A stretch of 64,000 bases of DNA from Brevibacterium atlanticum (GTDB lineage Bacteria > Actinomycetota > Actinomycetes > Actinomycetales > Brevibacteriaceae). Below the pieces are notes generated by a model, which worked only from the letters and a program-made list of their open reading frames with translations, was not told the origin of the DNA and searched no databases. The position numbers were made by a program, and so were the translations under genes. Positions 17,009 through 28,736 of this stretch are shown here, one piece after another (the stretch's first letter is position 1; every line of letters begins with the position of its first letter). The stretch is taken from NCBI RefSeq assembly GCF_011617245.1, contig NZ_CP050152.1, positions 2,904,503 to 2,968,502 on the forward strand. Reading direction: 5' to 3'.

Positions 17009-17647
17009 TCAGGCCTGGCCGGCGCGGGCGTAGGCGCCGAGCACCTGCCGCTCGGAATCACCGAGATACGTGCCGAGCTTCACCGCGGCAGCGGCCGGGC
17101 TCTCGGTCCGGTAGACCTCGAGCACCTCGCGGTTGCGTTCGATGAAGGGCGCATGGAGGAAGTCGAGGACTTCGACCTTGAGGAAGGCCAGCCGCAGCTC
17201 GGCTAGCACATTCGAGAACGACCGCATCAGCCGCCTGCTGTCCGAGAGCGAGACGACGGCATTGTGGAACGCCATGTTCGCCGTGCCCACCTCCAACCAG
17301 TTCTCCTCGGCCGCTGACTTCTCGGCCACCTCGACGGCGGCCTCCATCTGCGCGGCATTCGGGTGATTGCGCGGGGCATGCTCGAGCACCGAGCATTCGA
17401 CGTGATGGCGCACCCGGTAGATATCGACGACGTCGGCGGTGCTCGGCGACGCCACAGAGACACCGCGGTGTGGGATATGCGTGACCAGCCCCTGTTCGCC
17501 GAGGACACGGAAGGCCTCGCGCAGGGTGTTGCGCGAGACGTCGAACTCCTTGGCCAGAGAATTCTCTGACAGACGGTCTCCGGGGCGCAGCTCTCCGGCG
17601 ATGAGTCGGGCGGTCAGCCTGTTGACCAGGGATGAGTCGTGATTCAC
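17009..17647 (-). CDS. GntR-family (FCD/FadR-type) regulator
   Basis: 212 residues. Residues 5-70 are a GntR winged helix (LRPGDRLSENSLAKEFDVSR, NTLREAFRVLGEQGLV). Residues 80-205 are an all-helical FCD effector domain with the usual D-x-x-x-R and His positions (YRVRHHVECSVLE, MAFHNAVVSLSDS) that often hold a metal and a carboxylate ligand. It is divergent from the oxoproline operon and is its probable regulator, with 5-oxoproline or a relative as likely effector (inference). Two fitting inverted repeats lie in the shared promoter region. Confidence 0.88.
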   Translation of the reverse strand: MNHDSSLVNRLTARLIAGELRPGDRLSENSLAKEFDVSRNTLREAFRVLGEQGLVTHIPHRGVSVASPSTADVVDIYRVRHHVECSVLEHAPRNHPNAAQMEAAVEVAEKSAAEENWLEVGTANMAFHNAVVSLSDSRRLMRSFSNVLAELRLAFLKVEVLDFLHAPFIERNREVLEVYRTESPAAAAVKLGTYLGDSERQVLGAYARAGQA

Positions 17648-17694
17648 GTCTCCATCCTAATGACAGAGCGGCACGAGCAGCCATTCTCCGGTCA

Positions 17695-17715
17695 ACAATT
17701 TCTCCGGAAAATTGT
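17695..17715. promoter_or_regulatory. Inverted repeat in the gntR-oxoproline intergenic region
   Basis: ACAATTT and AAATTGT, 7-bp arms around CTCCGGA, in the 215-bp region between the divergent genes. Either an operator or part of the gntR promoter. Confidence 0.5.
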
Positions 17716-17730
17716 GACCCATGTCTATGT

Positions 17731-17741
17731 TTGTTGAACAA
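17731..17741. promoter_or_regulatory. FCD-type GntR operator candidate
   Basis: TTGTTGAACAA is an 11-bp palindrome that fits the TNGTNNNACNA pattern of FadR-type GntR proteins. It lies 122 bp upstream of the transporter gene. Confidence 0.6.
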
Positions 17742-17862
17742 TGAGTGCTAGATTGTTTACCACTTCACCGAGTGGTCCACGACACAGACACCGCTGTTCT
17801 CTGCCGCGGACCATCGAAATGACCATCAGCCAGATCGATCAGACAGACAGTCGGAGACTCCC

Positions 17863-19167
17863 ATGCCAAACGCACCGGAAGCCCAACCGCCGGAATCGAC
17901 GCCCTCGGACGCGACCACCTCCGGTCCCGCGGATCAGAAGACCGAGCTCGGGGCGAAGATCAGCCGCAGCGCGATCATCGGGGCCATCTTCCTCATGGCC
18001 ACCTCGGCGATCGGGCCGGGATTCATCACCCAGACGGCCACGTTCACCGCGCAGATGGGGGCGGCCTTCGCCTTCGCGATCCTGGTGTCGATCCTCATCG
18101 ACATCGCCATCCAGCTCAATATCTGGCGGATGGTCACCTCATCGGGCAAACGCGCCGCCCAGCTCGCCTCCTCGGCGATCCCGGGGACGGGCATCATCCT
18201 CTCGATCCTCATCGTCGTCGGCGGGCTCGCCTTCAACATCGGCAACATCGCCGGCGGCGGCCTCGGCCTCAACGCACTGCTGGGCATCGACCCGAAGCTC
18301 GGCGGACTCGTCACCGGCCTGCTCGCCATCGGCATCTTCCTGTTCAAGCGCGCCGGCAAGGTCGTCGACACCGTCGTGCTCATCCTCGGCATCGGGATGA
18401 TCATCCTCACCTGCATCGTCGCGATCGTGTCGAACCCGCCGGTCGGCGAGGCGATCAAGCAGTCCTTCGTGCCCGACACCATCAACTTCGCCACCGTGAC
18501 CACCATCGTCGGCGGCACCGTCGGCGGCTACATCACGTATTCCGGCGCCCACCGCTACCTCGACTCCGGCAAGACCGGCCCGGAGAACGCCGGTTCGGTC
18601 ATGCGTTCGGCGCTGTCGGGAATCCTCGTCACCGGCGTCATGCGCTACGTCCTCTTCCTCGCCATCCTCGGCGTCGTCGCCTCCGGAGTCGCCCTCGACC
18701 TCGACTCGAGCGTGGCCAACCCCGCCGGTCAGGCCTTCGCAGCCGTCCTCGGCGAGGCCGGCATGCGCATCTTCGGAGCGATCTTCTGGGCCGCGGCACT
18801 GAGCTCGGTCATCGGCGCCGCCTACACCTCGGCGACCTTCCTCTCTGCCTTCTCCACACGACTCGAGGGCGGCTGGCCGCTCCAGCTGGCGACCGTGGCC
18901 TTCATCGTCGTCTCGCTCGTCGTCTACCTCGTCCTCGGCACCGCCCCGGCCACTCTGCTCGTCTTCGTCGGCGGCTTCAACGGCCTCATCCTGCCGATCG
19001 GTCTCACGGTCTTCATGTACATCGGCTGGTTCCGGCCACGCCTGCTGCGCACGGATTCGTACCCGAAGTGGTTGCTCATCATCGGCACCGCGGCAACACT
19101 GGTCACGTGGTACACGGCCGTGCAGTCCATCGGCCCCATCTTCGCAATGATCGGAATCGGAGGGTGA
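17863..19167 (+). CDS. NRAMP-family transporter of the oxoproline operon (YcsG-like)
   Basis: 434 residues with about 11 membrane helices from residue 38 on. The first helix carries [20 protein letters not shown], the equivalent of the NRAMP D-P-G-N site but reading GPGF-TQ, so the usual Asp/Asn metal ligands are absent. Bacillus subtilis has a similar protein (YcsG) next to its oxoprolinase genes. It more likely carries an organic solute or a different ion than manganese, and 5-oxoproline is a reasonable guess. It is the first gene of the operon and ends 2 bp before pxpA. Confidence 0.82.
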   Translation: MPNAPEAQPPESTPSDATTSGPADQKTELGAKISRSAIIGAIFLMATSAIGPGFITQTATFTAQMGAAFAFAILVSILIDIAIQLNIWRMVTSSGKRAAQLASSAIPGTGIILSILIVVGGLAFNIGNIAGGGLGLNALLGIDPKLGGLVTGLLAIGIFLFKRAGKVVDTVVLILGIGMIILTCIVAIVSNPPVGEAIKQSFVPDTINFATVTTIVGGTVGGYITYSGAHRYLDSGKTGPENAGSVMRSALSGILVTGVMRYVLFLAILGVVASGVALDLDSSVANPAGQAFAAVLGEAGMRIFGAIFWAAALSSVIGAAYTSATFLSAFSTRLEGGWPLQLATVAFIVVSLVVYLVLGTAPATLLVFVGGFNGLILPIGLTVFMYIGWFRPRLLRTDSYPKWLLIIGTAATLVTWYTAVQSIGPIFAMIGIGG

Positions 19168-19169
19168 CA

Positions 19170-19955
19170 ATGCCTGAGAACAGCGAACTGAGAATCGACC
19201 TCAACTCGGACCTCGGCGAAAACGTTCCCGACCGCGTCGTCAGCGACGACGAGGCCATGCTCGGACTCGTCACCAGCGCGAACGTCTCCTGCGGGTTCCA
19301 CGCGGGCAATCCCGAAGGCATCCGTGCCACCGTCGACGCCGCCACCCGCGGCGGAGTCGTCATCGGGGCCCATCCCGGCTACGACGACTACGAAGGCTTC
19401 GGCCGCCGCGCCCTCGACGTGCCGCCTCAGACCCTGCAGGCCCAGGTCGAATACCAGATCGGCGCTCTGCTCGGCCTGACTGCCGCAGTCGGAGGATCCG
19501 TCGCCTACGTCAAACCCCACGGCGGGCTCTACAACGCAATCGTCCACGACGAAGCGCAGGCCAAGGTCGTCGTCGACGCCGTGAAGGCCGTCGATGACTC
19601 GCTCGTCTTCCTCGGACTCGCCGGCAGCGTGGCCAACCGCGTCGCCGCCGAGGCAGGACTGACCGTGGCCGCCGAGGCCTTCGCCGACCGGTCCTACAAT
19701 CCCGATGGATCACTGGTCTCCCGGTCGGAGCCGAACTCGGTCCTCCACGACCCCGAAGCCGTGGCCACCCGGGTGCTGCGCCTCGTGCAGACCGGGCAGG
19801 TCGAGGCGATCGACGGCAGCCTCGTCGACGTCGACGCCCAGTCGATCTGCTTCCACGGCGACAGCCAGGGTTCGATCGACATGGCCCGAGCCGCCCGGGA
19901 TCTCCTCGAATCCGAAGGAGTCACGATCGCCGCATTCGCCGGGGCGAACCGATGA
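19170..19955 (+). CDS. pxpA: 5-oxoprolinase subunit A (LamB/YcsF family)
   Basis: 261 residues, full length for the family. Diagnostic stretches are [10 protein letters not shown] at the N terminus, [11 protein letters not shown] near 45, [15 protein letters not shown] near 68, [10 protein letters not shown] near 115 and CFHGDS near 230. These line a barrel with conserved Asp, His and Lys. With PxpB and PxpC it forms ATP-dependent 5-oxoprolinase, which opens the lactam of pyroglutamate to glutamate. The ATG at 19170 follows GGAGGGTGACA. It overlaps the next gene by 4 bp. Confidence 0.93.
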   Translation: MPENSELRIDLNSDLGENVPDRVVSDDEAMLGLVTSANVSCGFHAGNPEGIRATVDAATRGGVVIGAHPGYDDYEGFGRRALDVPPQTLQAQVEYQIGALLGLTAAVGGSVAYVKPHGGLYNAIVHDEAQAKVVVDAVKAVDDSLVFLGLAGSVANRVAAEAGLTVAAEAFADRSYNPDGSLVSRSEPNSVLHDPEAVATRVLRLVQTGQVEAIDGSLVDVDAQSICFHGDSQGSIDMARAARDLLESEGVTIAAFAGANR

Positions 19956-20740
19956 GTGCCCGCAAGCCCTCCCCCGCCGCGGCAGCCCGCGAGCGGATCC
20001 GGGCCGGCTTCTCGGGCCCCACCTCGGGGATGGCACCGGGCCTCGTCCAGGCCAACCTCATCGCCGTGCCCGCCGACTGGGCCTTCGACGTCCTCCTCTT
20101 CACCCAGCGCAACCCGAAGCCGTGCCCGATCGTCGACGTCCTCGAACCCGGGCAGATCGAATCGGCCCTCGCCCCGGGCAGCGACATCCGCTCCGACATC
20201 CCCGGCTACCGGATCTGGACGAACGGGGAGCTCACCGACGAGGTCGCCGACGCCACCACGGCGTGGGCGGACCACCCCGATCTCGTGTCCTTCCTCATCG
20301 GCTGCTCCTTCACCTTTGAAAACGGGCTGACCGCTGCTGGCATCCCGATCCGCCACCAGGGGGCCAGTCGCAACGTGCCGATGTACCGCACCTCGACCGC
20401 GTGCGCCCCTGCCGGTCGGATCAGCGGAGACATGGTCGTGTCCATGCGCCCGATCCCCGCTTCCCAGGTCGCCGAGGCGGTGCGCATCACTGACCGGTTC
20501 CCCGCCGTCCACGGCGCCCCCGTCCACATCGGCGAACCCGCCCAGATCGGCATCACCGACCTCGACTCCCCCGACTTCGGCGACCCGCCGGTCATCCACG
20601 ACGGCGACATCCCCGTCTTCTGGGCCTGCGGAGTCACCCCGCAGGCGGCGATCCAAGCCTCGGGCGTGCCCTTCGCGATCACCCACTCACCTGGGAAGAT
20701 GTTCATCACCGACGAACCGGAAGACACCTACCGCCGATGA
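19952..20740 (+). CDS. DUF1445 / YcsI-like protein (putative hydro-lyase or D-glutamate cyclase family)
   Basis: 262 residues, matching the usual length. Recognisable stretches are [33 protein letters not shown] near 115 (a conserved Cys) and [12 protein letters not shown] near 145. Relatives are annotated as hydro-lyases; the mammalian homologue acts as D-glutamate cyclase, interconverting D-glutamate and 5-oxo-D-proline. That fits the setting, since it lies between pxpA and pxpBC with 4-bp overlaps on both sides. The likely job is to feed or drain the D-form of oxoproline; this is inference. Confidence 0.85.
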   Translation: MSARKPSPAAAARERIRAGFSGPTSGMAPGLVQANLIAVPADWAFDVLLFTQRNPKPCPIVDVLEPGQIESALAPGSDIRSDIPGYRIWTNGELTDEVADATTAWADHPDLVSFLIGCSFTFENGLTAAGIPIRHQGASRNVPMYRTSTACAPAGRISGDMVVSMRPIPASQVAEAVRITDRFPAVHGAPVHIGEPAQIGITDLDSPDFGDPPVIHDGDIPVFWACGVTPQAAIQASGVPFAITHSPGKMFITDEPEDTYRR

Positions 20741-22392
20741 CCGCACCGACCCCCGCCCCCGCCGGGCTGACCTTCCACATCGCGTCCCGCCGGCACCTCC
20801 TCGTCGAGTGCGCCGACCTGAGCGCCACGATGGCGCTGCACCACAGTCTCGAAGCCGCCGACCTGCCCGGCGTCGTCGAACTTATTCCCGCCGCCCGCAC
20901 CGTGCTCATCAGCTTCGATCCCTCCCGCACTCGGGCGAGCGCCCTGGCTGAGGCCGTCCGCGGACTCGACCGCACCCAGTCGACGACGGGTGAGGCCCGG
21001 CAGGTGAGCATCCCTGTGATCTATGACGGGGACGACCTCGCCGAGGTGGCCGACCTCCTGAACGTCTCCCCCGCCGAGGTGGTGGGCCGCCACCAGGCGG
21101 CGACCTGGGAGGTCGCCTTCGCCGGGTTCGCCCCCGGCTTCGGCTACCTCGCCGGCGACGACGATCTCTTCGACGTTCCCCGTCGGTCCTCTCCGCGCAC
21201 CCGCGTGCCCGTGGGTGCCGTCGCCCTGGCCGGAGAATTCACCGGCGTCTACCCTCGTTCTTCCCCGGGCGGCTGGCAGCTCATCGGCCGCACCGACGCC
21301 ACACTGTGGGATCTCGACCGGGAGCCCCCCGCCCTGTTCGTGCCGGGCACGATCGTGACGTTCACCGACGTGGGGCGGGAGAGTGTCGAGACGGTGATGT
21401 CTGCGGACCCGGCCCCGGCACCGACGTCGACGCCTCCAGCTCACAGCCTCGAGGTCGTGCGACCGGGACTCCAGCTGCTCGTCCAGGACCTCGGGCGTCC
21501 CGGATTCGCGTCGATGGGAGTCTCGGGCGCCGGAGCCGCCGACCGCACCGCCCTGACCAGCGCGAACCGGCTCGTCGGCAATGCCGAAACCGCGGCCGGA
21601 CTCGAGAGCTTCGGCGGCGGTGCGCTCCTGCGCGTCACCGGCGATACGGTCGCAGCGGTCACCGGAGCCGACGGCACGATCACCGTGACCGCGGTCGACG
21701 GCACGGTTCACACGCCCCGCCTCGGCGAGGCCTTCGCCCTGGTCGACGGTGACGAGCTCGAACTCGGAACGGTCGAAAACGGCATCCGCCGGTATCTCGC
21801 GCTGCGCGGTGGAATCGCCGTCGAGACGGCTCTGGACAGCAGCTCGGCCGACACGCTCGCCGGACTCGGTCCGGCTGCCCCGGAGAAGGGCACCATCCTC
21901 GGCCTGCACGACCCGCGGACCGCGCCCCACCTCGTCGATCCGCGTCCGGCACCGCCCAGGGAACTGCCGCAGCCCGGTGAGACCGTGACGCTGTCGGTGA
22001 CACTGGGACCACGCGAGGACTGGTTCACGGACGCCGGAATCGACACTCTGCTGGGTCAGGAGTGGACCGTCACCCACGAATCCGACCGGGTCGGGCTGCG
22101 CCTGTCCGGTGAGGTCGCCCTCGAGCGTGCCCGGACTGGGGAGCTGCCCAGCGAGGGCGCAGTCACCGGTGCCCTGCAGGTCCCGCCGAACGGACAGCCG
22201 GTGCTCTTCGGCCCCGACCATCCGCTCACCGGCGGCTATCCGATCATCGCCAGCGTCGACGACCTCGACCTCGCCGCACAGCTGCCCCCGGGCGTGAAGC
22301 TGCGTTTCACTGCGACTGCCCGCCCTGGTACCCGCCAGAACCAGAGCAACCGCACAGCCGAGGTGTCCCACACCCACGAGAACGAAAGCTGA
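20737..22392 (+). CDS. pxpBC: 5-oxoprolinase subunits B and C fused (KipI-KipA)
   Basis: 551 residues. Residues 10-215 are the KipI/AHS1 domain ([11 protein letters not shown] near 130, then [19 protein letters not shown]). After a short Pro-rich linker, residues 230-530 are the KipA/AHS2 domain ([18 protein letters not shown] at its start, [19 protein letters not shown] near the end). The two are separate genes in Bacillus but fused here. AHS1-AHS2 is also the carboxyltransferase part of urea carboxylase. It overlaps the upstream gene by 4 bp and is followed after 3 bp by a biotin carboxylase gene. Confidence 0.92.
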   Translation: MTAPTPAPAGLTFHIASRRHLLVECADLSATMALHHSLEAADLPGVVELIPAARTVLISFDPSRTRASALAEAVRGLDRTQSTTGEARQVSIPVIYDGDDLAEVADLLNVSPAEVVGRHQAATWEVAFAGFAPGFGYLAGDDDLFDVPRRSSPRTRVPVGAVALAGEFTGVYPRSSPGGWQLIGRTDATLWDLDREPPALFVPGTIVTFTDVGRESVETVMSADPAPAPTSTPPAHSLEVVRPGLQLLVQDLGRPGFASMGVSGAGAADRTALTSANRLVGNAETAAGLESFGGGALLRVTGDTVAAVTGADGTITVTAVDGTVHTPRLGEAFALVDGDELELGTVENGIRRYLALRGGIAVETALDSSSADTLAGLGPAAPEKGTILGLHDPRTAPHLVDPRPAPPRELPQPGETVTLSVTLGPREDWFTDAGIDTLLGQEWTVTHESDRVGLRLSGEVALERARTGELPSEGAVTGALQVPPNGQPVLFGPDHPLTGGYPIIASVDDLDLAAQLPPGVKLRFTATARPGTRQNQSNRTAEVSHTHENES

Positions 22393-22395
22393 ACA

Positions 22396-24151
<1,756 letters not shown>

Positions 24152-24159
<8 letters not shown>

Positions 24160-25573
24160 CGGTCGAGTCGTTCCGGTCGTGATCGGCAGCGGCGGACGTC
24201 CGTCCGATGCGGGCAAGGCTGCGGTCGAAGGCCGTGATGACGATGAAGACGACGGCAATGCCGACGACGACCCAGCCGAGGACATGCAGGCCGCTGCTGG
24301 TCACGTGCGTGCCGTAGATGTTGCCGTAGATGACCGAGGCGAGGATCGCACCCAAGTACATGAACGTGCGCAGCAGTCCCGCGGAGGATCCGATGCGTTC
24401 GGGTTCGGCCTGGTGGTAGAGCGTCGTCTGGATCGCAAGGTTGTTCAGCCCCTGCGGAATGCCGAGGACGAGCATCGCCACGACGAGGAACCACAGCGGT
24501 GAGCCTTCGGTCATGAAGAGGACGAGGACGCCGGCGAGCAGCTGCGCGATCGATCCGAGGATGAGCTTCCTGGCCACCTCGGGGCTGCGTCCGAAGGCGA
24601 TCGACACCGCGATTCCGCCGGCGAAGACGGGCAGGAGGACGAGTCCTGCTCCGGTTGCGCTGAGGTCACGCCCCTCTTCGAGCCATTGGGTGAATCCATA
24701 GACGAAGACGTAGGAGATCGTTGCGGTGAGCAGAGACCGCAGGTACGTGAGCAGCAGCGGCCCGTTGCCGGCCAGCACGCGGACGTCGATGAAGGGTTCG
24801 GGGGCGCGCAGCTCCCACCACACGAGTCCGGCACCGGCGATGACGGCGATGCCGAGCATCCAGATCAGGGTCGGTGAGAGGTTCTGGAGGTAGACGAGCA
24901 GCGAGAGGATCGAGACCGCGAAGAGGGCGACGCCGGGCCAGTCGAGGTGGGGTCGATCGGATCGGGCAGGTTCGAGCCCGGTCGAGCGCGGGAAGTACAG
25001 CCAGCCGAGGACGATTGCCGCCAGTCCCAACGGGAGGTTCACGGCGATGGTCGCTCGCCACCCCCAACTGCCGACGAGGAGGCCGCCGAGGGTCGGTCCG
25101 ATGACCGCGACGGTCTGGGTGGTGACGGTGAGGACCGTGAGGATGCTCGCCGGGGATTCGATTCCGGTGCGTCCCGCCTCGGCACGGATCATGTGCATCG
25201 CTGCGGGGTACCCCGCGCACGTGCCGAGACCGAGGATGACCCGGGCTGCGACGAGCCACCACAGACTGTCATGAGTGGCCGGTGCCAGCAGGGCGATGGC
25301 ACCGGCGATCGCGACGAGGCCGCCGCCTGTGAGGAAGAGGGTCCGCACGCCGAAGATGTCGACGAGGCGGCCGACGAGGGGCTGGCCGACCGCGGTGGCG
25401 AGGTAGAGCCCGGAGACGAGCCAGACCACCTCGGAGGCGGGGGCGCCGAGGGCGATGCCGATGGGGGTCAGGGCCACCGCGATGATCGCGGTGTTGATCG
25501 GGTTGAGCATCGCGCCGAGCATCATCGGCGCGAGCAGGCGACGGTCGAAGCGGTCGGAGGGAGCCTGTCTCAT
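24152..25573 (-). CDS. MFS drug-efflux-type transporter (DHA2-like)
   Basis: 473 residues, about 14 predicted helices, starting MRQAPSDRFDRRLLAPMMLG with the ATG at 25573. Recognisable are the loop 2-3 motif GRLVDIFGVRTLFLTGG, ILTVLTVTTQTVAVIGPTLG in the region of motif C, and WRATIAVNLPLG after it, typical of the DHA2 branch. It overlaps the MarR gene upstream by 4 bp, so regulator and pump form one unit, as in many multidrug export modules. The substrate is unknown. The frame is open far upstream, but that part is the MarR gene read out of frame. Confidence 0.87.
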
Positions 25574-26043
25574 CGGTCGAGGATCCTCGCAAGGATTCTG
25601 CTCGACTCGGCCAGGGTCGTGAGTTCGGCGTGGGTGACCTCCTCGGCGAGGCTGTGGTCGAGCCACGCCAACCCGGCTTCTCTCTGCCCCTCGACCTGCT
25701 GCCAGCCGGCGTCGGTGAGGTCGACGATCTGCCGCCTGCCGTCGTTGGGATCCGGGCTGCGGGTGAGGAAGCCACGGGACTCGAGCGTCTCGACGGTCGT
25801 GGCCATCGACTGCGGGCGGACCTTCTCGGCGTGGGCGAGCGCCGCGACCGTGGACACCCCGCCCTTGCTCAGTCGGGACAGTGCAGAAGCCTGGGACGGG
25901 GTGAGCGAGTCCTCGAGCGTGGTCTCGCGAAGGCGGCGGACGAGCCGGGCGAGGACAGCTCGCAGATCGACCGCCACCTGGTGGGCGTTCGCCTGCGACG
26001 GGTCGTTTTTCTGCGACAGGGCGTTGGAGTCTGACATCGACAT
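25570..26043 (-). CDS. MarR-family regulator of the adjoining efflux gene
   Basis: 157 residues, with a winged helix at about 45-115 (LTPSQASALSRLSKGGVSTV, VRPQSMATTVETLESRGFL, then the wing PDPNDGRRQIVDLT) flanked by dimerisation helices. MarR proteins are dimers that leave DNA on binding small phenolic or lipophilic compounds. The gene starts 4 bp before a perfect palindrome, which points to autorepression together with the pump. ATG at 26043 or at 26037 are both possible starts. Confidence 0.9.
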   Translation of the reverse strand: MSMSDSNALSQKNDPSQANAHQVAVDLRAVLARLVRRLRETTLEDSLTPSQASALSRLSKGGVSTVAALAHAEKVRPQSMATTVETLESRGFLTRSPDPNDGRRQIVDLTDAGWQQVEGQREAGLAWLDHSLAEEVTHAELTTLAESSRILARILDR

Positions 26044-26047
26044 ATTG

Positions 26048-26061
26048 ACAGTCTAGACTGT
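26048..26061. promoter_or_regulatory. Palindromic operator of the MarR-efflux unit
   Basis: ACAGTCTAGACTGT, a perfect 14-bp palindrome partly overlapping TTGACA on the + strand. Between marR and the divergent hydrolase gene, so it may control both. Confidence 0.75.
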
Positions 26062-26124
26062 GCAGTTGAAACTGGCTATCGGTGCGGTGCATCTCACCCA
26101 CCTCTCATCGATCGGAGTCTTCGT

Positions 26125-26679
26125 ATGACCTCAGCACTGCTTCTCATGGATTTTCAGACCGGAATCGCCGGGCGCCCCGGCTTCGAACCGGCCGTCGACG
26201 CCGCCGACCGCGCGCTCACCGCCGCTCGCGATGCCGGTATGCCCGTCGTCTTCGTGCGTGTCGCCTTCCGGCCCGGATACCCCGAGATCGCGGAGGCGAA
26301 CCTCTCGTTCTCTGCGGCGAAGGAGCGCGGCGATGACGCCATGAGTCTCGACGCTCCGGCCACCCAGATCATTGATCGACTCGCCCCGCGGGACGACGAA
26401 CCGGTCGTCGTCAAGAAACGCATCTCGGCCTTCGCCGGCAGCGACCTCGAGGTGCTGCTGCGCGGACTCGGCGCCGATTCGCTTGTGCTCGGTGGGATCT
26501 CGACGAGCGGGGTGGTGCTCTCGACGGTGCGTCTCGCCGCCGACCTCGACTTCCACCTCACGGTGCTCGCAGACGCCTGCGCGGATCCGGATGCGGAAGT
26601 CCATCGTGTCCTCACGGAGAAGGTGTTCCCTCGTCAGGCGCTCGTCACCTCGGTCGACGACTGGGCCGCGACGCTCTGA
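26125..26679 (+). CDS. Isochorismatase-like hydrolase lacking the catalytic cysteine
   Basis: 184 residues with the Rossmann-like isochorismatase fold. Asp9 (LLLMDFQTG) and Lys97/98 (VVVKKRISAF) of the catalytic triad are present. In the third position, where the nucleophile should stand in a G-x-x-T-x-x-C-V-x-S-T pattern, the sequence is GISTSGVVLSTVR, so valine (Val130) replaces cysteine. True isochorismatases also lack this Cys, whereas amidase relatives need it, so amide hydrolysis is unlikely. It is divergent from the MarR/efflux unit and may be part of the same response. Confidence 0.82.
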   Translation: MTSALLLMDFQTGIAGRPGFEPAVDAADRALTAARDAGMPVVFVRVAFRPGYPEIAEANLSFSAAKERGDDAMSLDAPATQIIDRLAPRDDEPVVVKKRISAFAGSDLEVLLRGLGADSLVLGGISTSGVVLSTVRLAADLDFHLTVLADACADPDAEVHRVLTEKVFPRQALVTSVDDWAATL

Positions 26680-26784
26680 GGTCTCAGGCAATCTGCTGCG
26701 GCCCAGGTCCGGGAGCCGGGAAGTCCTCGGAACGGTAGAGTGGACGGCGGAGAACGATTCCCAACCACGCATTCAGGAGTTCCT

Positions 26785-27258
26785 ATGCCACGTCTGTCGG
26801 TCGGCGACACCGCCCCGGATTTCACTCTCGTCAACCAGGACGGAAAATCCGTGAGCCTCAGTGACTATCGAGGTCAGCGGGTCGTCGTGTACTTCTACCC
26901 CGCGGCCATGACCCCGGGCTGCACCACCGAGGCCTGCGACTTCCGGGACTCGCTCTCGGCACTCAAGGCCGCCGGCATCGTCGTCCTCGGCATCTCCCCG
27001 GACAAGCCGGAGAAGCTGCGGCAGTTCATCGAGAAGGAGGGCCTGAACTTCGACCTCCTCTCCGATGAGGACAAGACCATGATGACCGAGTGGGGCGCTT
27101 TCGGCGAGAAGAAGAACTACGGCAAGGTCGTCCAGGGCGTCATCCGCTCTACCGTCGTCGTCGACGCCGATGGCACGGTCGAACTCGCCCAGTACAACGT
27201 CAAGGCGACCGGGCATGTTGCCCGCGTGCGCAAGGAACTGGGCATCGACGCCGCCTGA
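26785..27258 (+). CDS. bcp: Thiol peroxidase, Bcp/PrxQ type
   Basis: 157 residues, normal length. Motif TPGCTTEAC holds the peroxidatic Cys46 and the resolving Cys51, five residues apart as in alpha-2 PrxQ enzymes. VVVYFYPA precedes it, and GVIRSTVVVDADG marks the late conserved Arg. It reduces hydrogen peroxide and organic peroxides in the cytosol with thioredoxin. The ATG at 26785 follows AGGAG at good distance; a longer upstream start lacks such a signal. tRNA-Leu follows after 74 bp. Confidence 0.93.
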   Translation: MPRLSVGDTAPDFTLVNQDGKSVSLSDYRGQRVVVYFYPAAMTPGCTTEACDFRDSLSALKAAGIVVLGISPDKPEKLRQFIEKEGLNFDLLSDEDKTMMTEWGAFGEKKNYGKVVQGVIRSTVVVDADGTVELAQYNVKATGHVARVRKELGIDAA

Positions 27259-27308
27259 GTTGCCGGTGTGTCCGGTGATGCTTGCGTCCTGCTAGTCTTG
27301 AGGGCGTC

Positions 27309-27328
27309 GCGGCCGCTGATGCGGCCGC
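27309..27328 (+). terminator. GC hairpin between bcp and tRNA-Leu
   Basis: GCGGCCGC repeated as 8-bp arms around TGAT, then TTGAG. Probably ends the bcp transcript, though the repeat is self-complementary and has no T-run. Confidence 0.5.
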
Positions 27329-27332
27329 TTGA

Positions 27333-27414
<82 letters not shown>

Positions 27415-27424
27415 CCGCGTGATC

Positions 27425-27463
27425 GGCCCCTGACCGGGAGCTTCTCAGCTTCGGTCAGGGGCC
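27425..27463. terminator. Bidirectional terminator after tRNA-Leu
   Basis: GGCCCCTGACC and its complement form an 11-bp perfect stem around a 17-nt loop, followed by TTCGTC. It stands between tRNA-Leu and the end of a minus-strand MFS gene. Confidence 0.8.
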
Positions 27464-27467
27464 TTCG

Positions 27468-28673
27468 TCATACCGCGACCGACGACTCGGTCTCCGGACG
27501 CGGGGTGGCCCGCAGGGCCAGAGCGGTGAGGATGAGCCCGGAGGCGGCGAAAGCGGCGCCAACGAATCCGCCCCACTGCAGAAGACCTGCGGCGACGGAA
27601 AGGCCGCCGAGTGTGGAGCCGATGGCATTCGCCAGATTGAACGCTCCGACATTGACGGCCAGTGCCAGCGTCGGGGCGGCAGAGGTGTGACGCATCACCA
27701 ACGATTGCAGGGGCGCGATGGTCGCCGTCGACAGCAGACCGAGGATGAGGACGAGGGCGATCATGGGAACCGGGAATCTCGCCAGCAGTGGAAACGCAGA
27801 GAGAGTGACGACGAGCGCGCAGAACACTCCCACAAGGGTGCGTGACAGTGAGAGATCAGCGAGACGACCGGCGATGAGGTTGCCGACGAAACCTCCGAGG
27901 CCATAGGCCAGCAGGAGTCCGGGAATGGCGACTTCGGCGATGCCGCTGATGTCCTTAAGGAGCGGCACCAGATAGGTGAAGACGATGCTCACCCCGGCGA
28001 ACCCGATGACTGTCGTCGCCACCGCCAGCAGCACCGGTCCCCGCAGGAGAGTCCGGATCTCGTCGCTGACACCAGTCGACGGGGCGGGAGTGCGCGGCAT
28101 CGCCGCGGCGAGCAGTCCCACACCGATGATCGCCGCGATCGCCACGAAGACGAACGGCATCCGCCAGTTCGTGTTCCCGCCCAGCATTGCACCGAGCGGC
28201 ACGCCGAGCACGGTTGCCACGGTCAGTCCGGATCCGACGATGGCGATCGCCTGCCCCTGTCTCCCGGGTCCCATGATCTCTGCAGACGTGGTGAGCCCGA
28301 TGGCGAAGAGTGTGGCCTGACTGCACGCTGACACCACTCGGCCGACGACGACCAAGGCATAGGTCGGTGCCAGGACTGTCACTACGGTGCCGGCGACGAA
28401 TACGAGACCGAGGCAGAGAGCGAGCCCTTTCCGGGGCAGCCGTGCTGTCAGGACTGTCACTACGGGGCCGCCGATGGCGACCCCCAGCGCGTAAGCGGTC
28501 ACAGTCTGTCCGGCGGTCGCAATGGACACCGACAGATCGGCGGCCAACTGCGGCAGGATACCGGCGACGAGATATTCGGCGCTGCCGGTACAGAACACCA
28601 GCAGGACGAATCCTGCCAGGGCGAGAATCGGCTGATTGCGGATGGATGAGTGTGCAGCGTGTTCGACATTCAT
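27468..28673 (-). CDS. MFS efflux transporter (DHA1, Cmx/AraJ-like)
   Basis: About 401 residues with 12 helices. Visible are LVFCTGSAEYLVAGILPQLA in helix 1, GLTVATVLGVPLGAMLGGNT (motif C region of antiporters) and LQSLVMRHTS near the C-terminal half. Relatives export chloramphenicol or sugars/arabinose-like compounds. I choose the ATG at 28673 over a GTG at 28694, because the latter would lie inside the regulatory palindrome. It is divergent from a MerR gene, so probably induced by the compound the regulator senses. Confidence 0.83.
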   Translation of the reverse strand: MNVEHAAHSSIRNQPILALAGFVLLVFCTGSAEYLVAGILPQLAADLSVSIATAGQTVTAYALGVAIGGPVVTVLTARLPRKGLALCLGLVFVAGTVVTVLAPTYALVVVGRVVSACSQATLFAIGLTTSAEIMGPGRQGQAIAIVGSGLTVATVLGVPLGAMLGGNTNWRMPFVFVAIAAIIGVGLLAAAMPRTPAPSTGVSDEIRTLLRGPVLLAVATTVIGFAGVSIVFTYLVPLLKDISGIAEVAIPGLLLAYGLGGFVGNLIAGRLADLSLSRTLVGVFCALVVTLSAFPLLARFPVPMIALVLILGLLSTATIAPLQSLVMRHTSAAPTLALAVNVGAFNLANAIGSTLGGLSVAAGLLQWGGFVGAAFAASGLILTALALRATPRPETESSVAV

Positions 28674-28687
28674 ACTGATAGGCTGAT

Positions 28688-28707
28688 CCTTCACATCAAT
28701 GTGAAGG
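28688..28707. promoter_or_regulatory. MerR-type operator between divergent genes
   Basis: CCTTCACAT-CA-ATGTGAAGG, a perfect 9-bp-arm palindrome of 20 bp, lying 30 bp before merR and 15 bp before the transporter start. Spacing and symmetry fit a MerR dimer. Confidence 0.8.
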
Positions 28708-28736
28708 CAAATCGCCTCAGCAGAAGGGTCGAGAGG

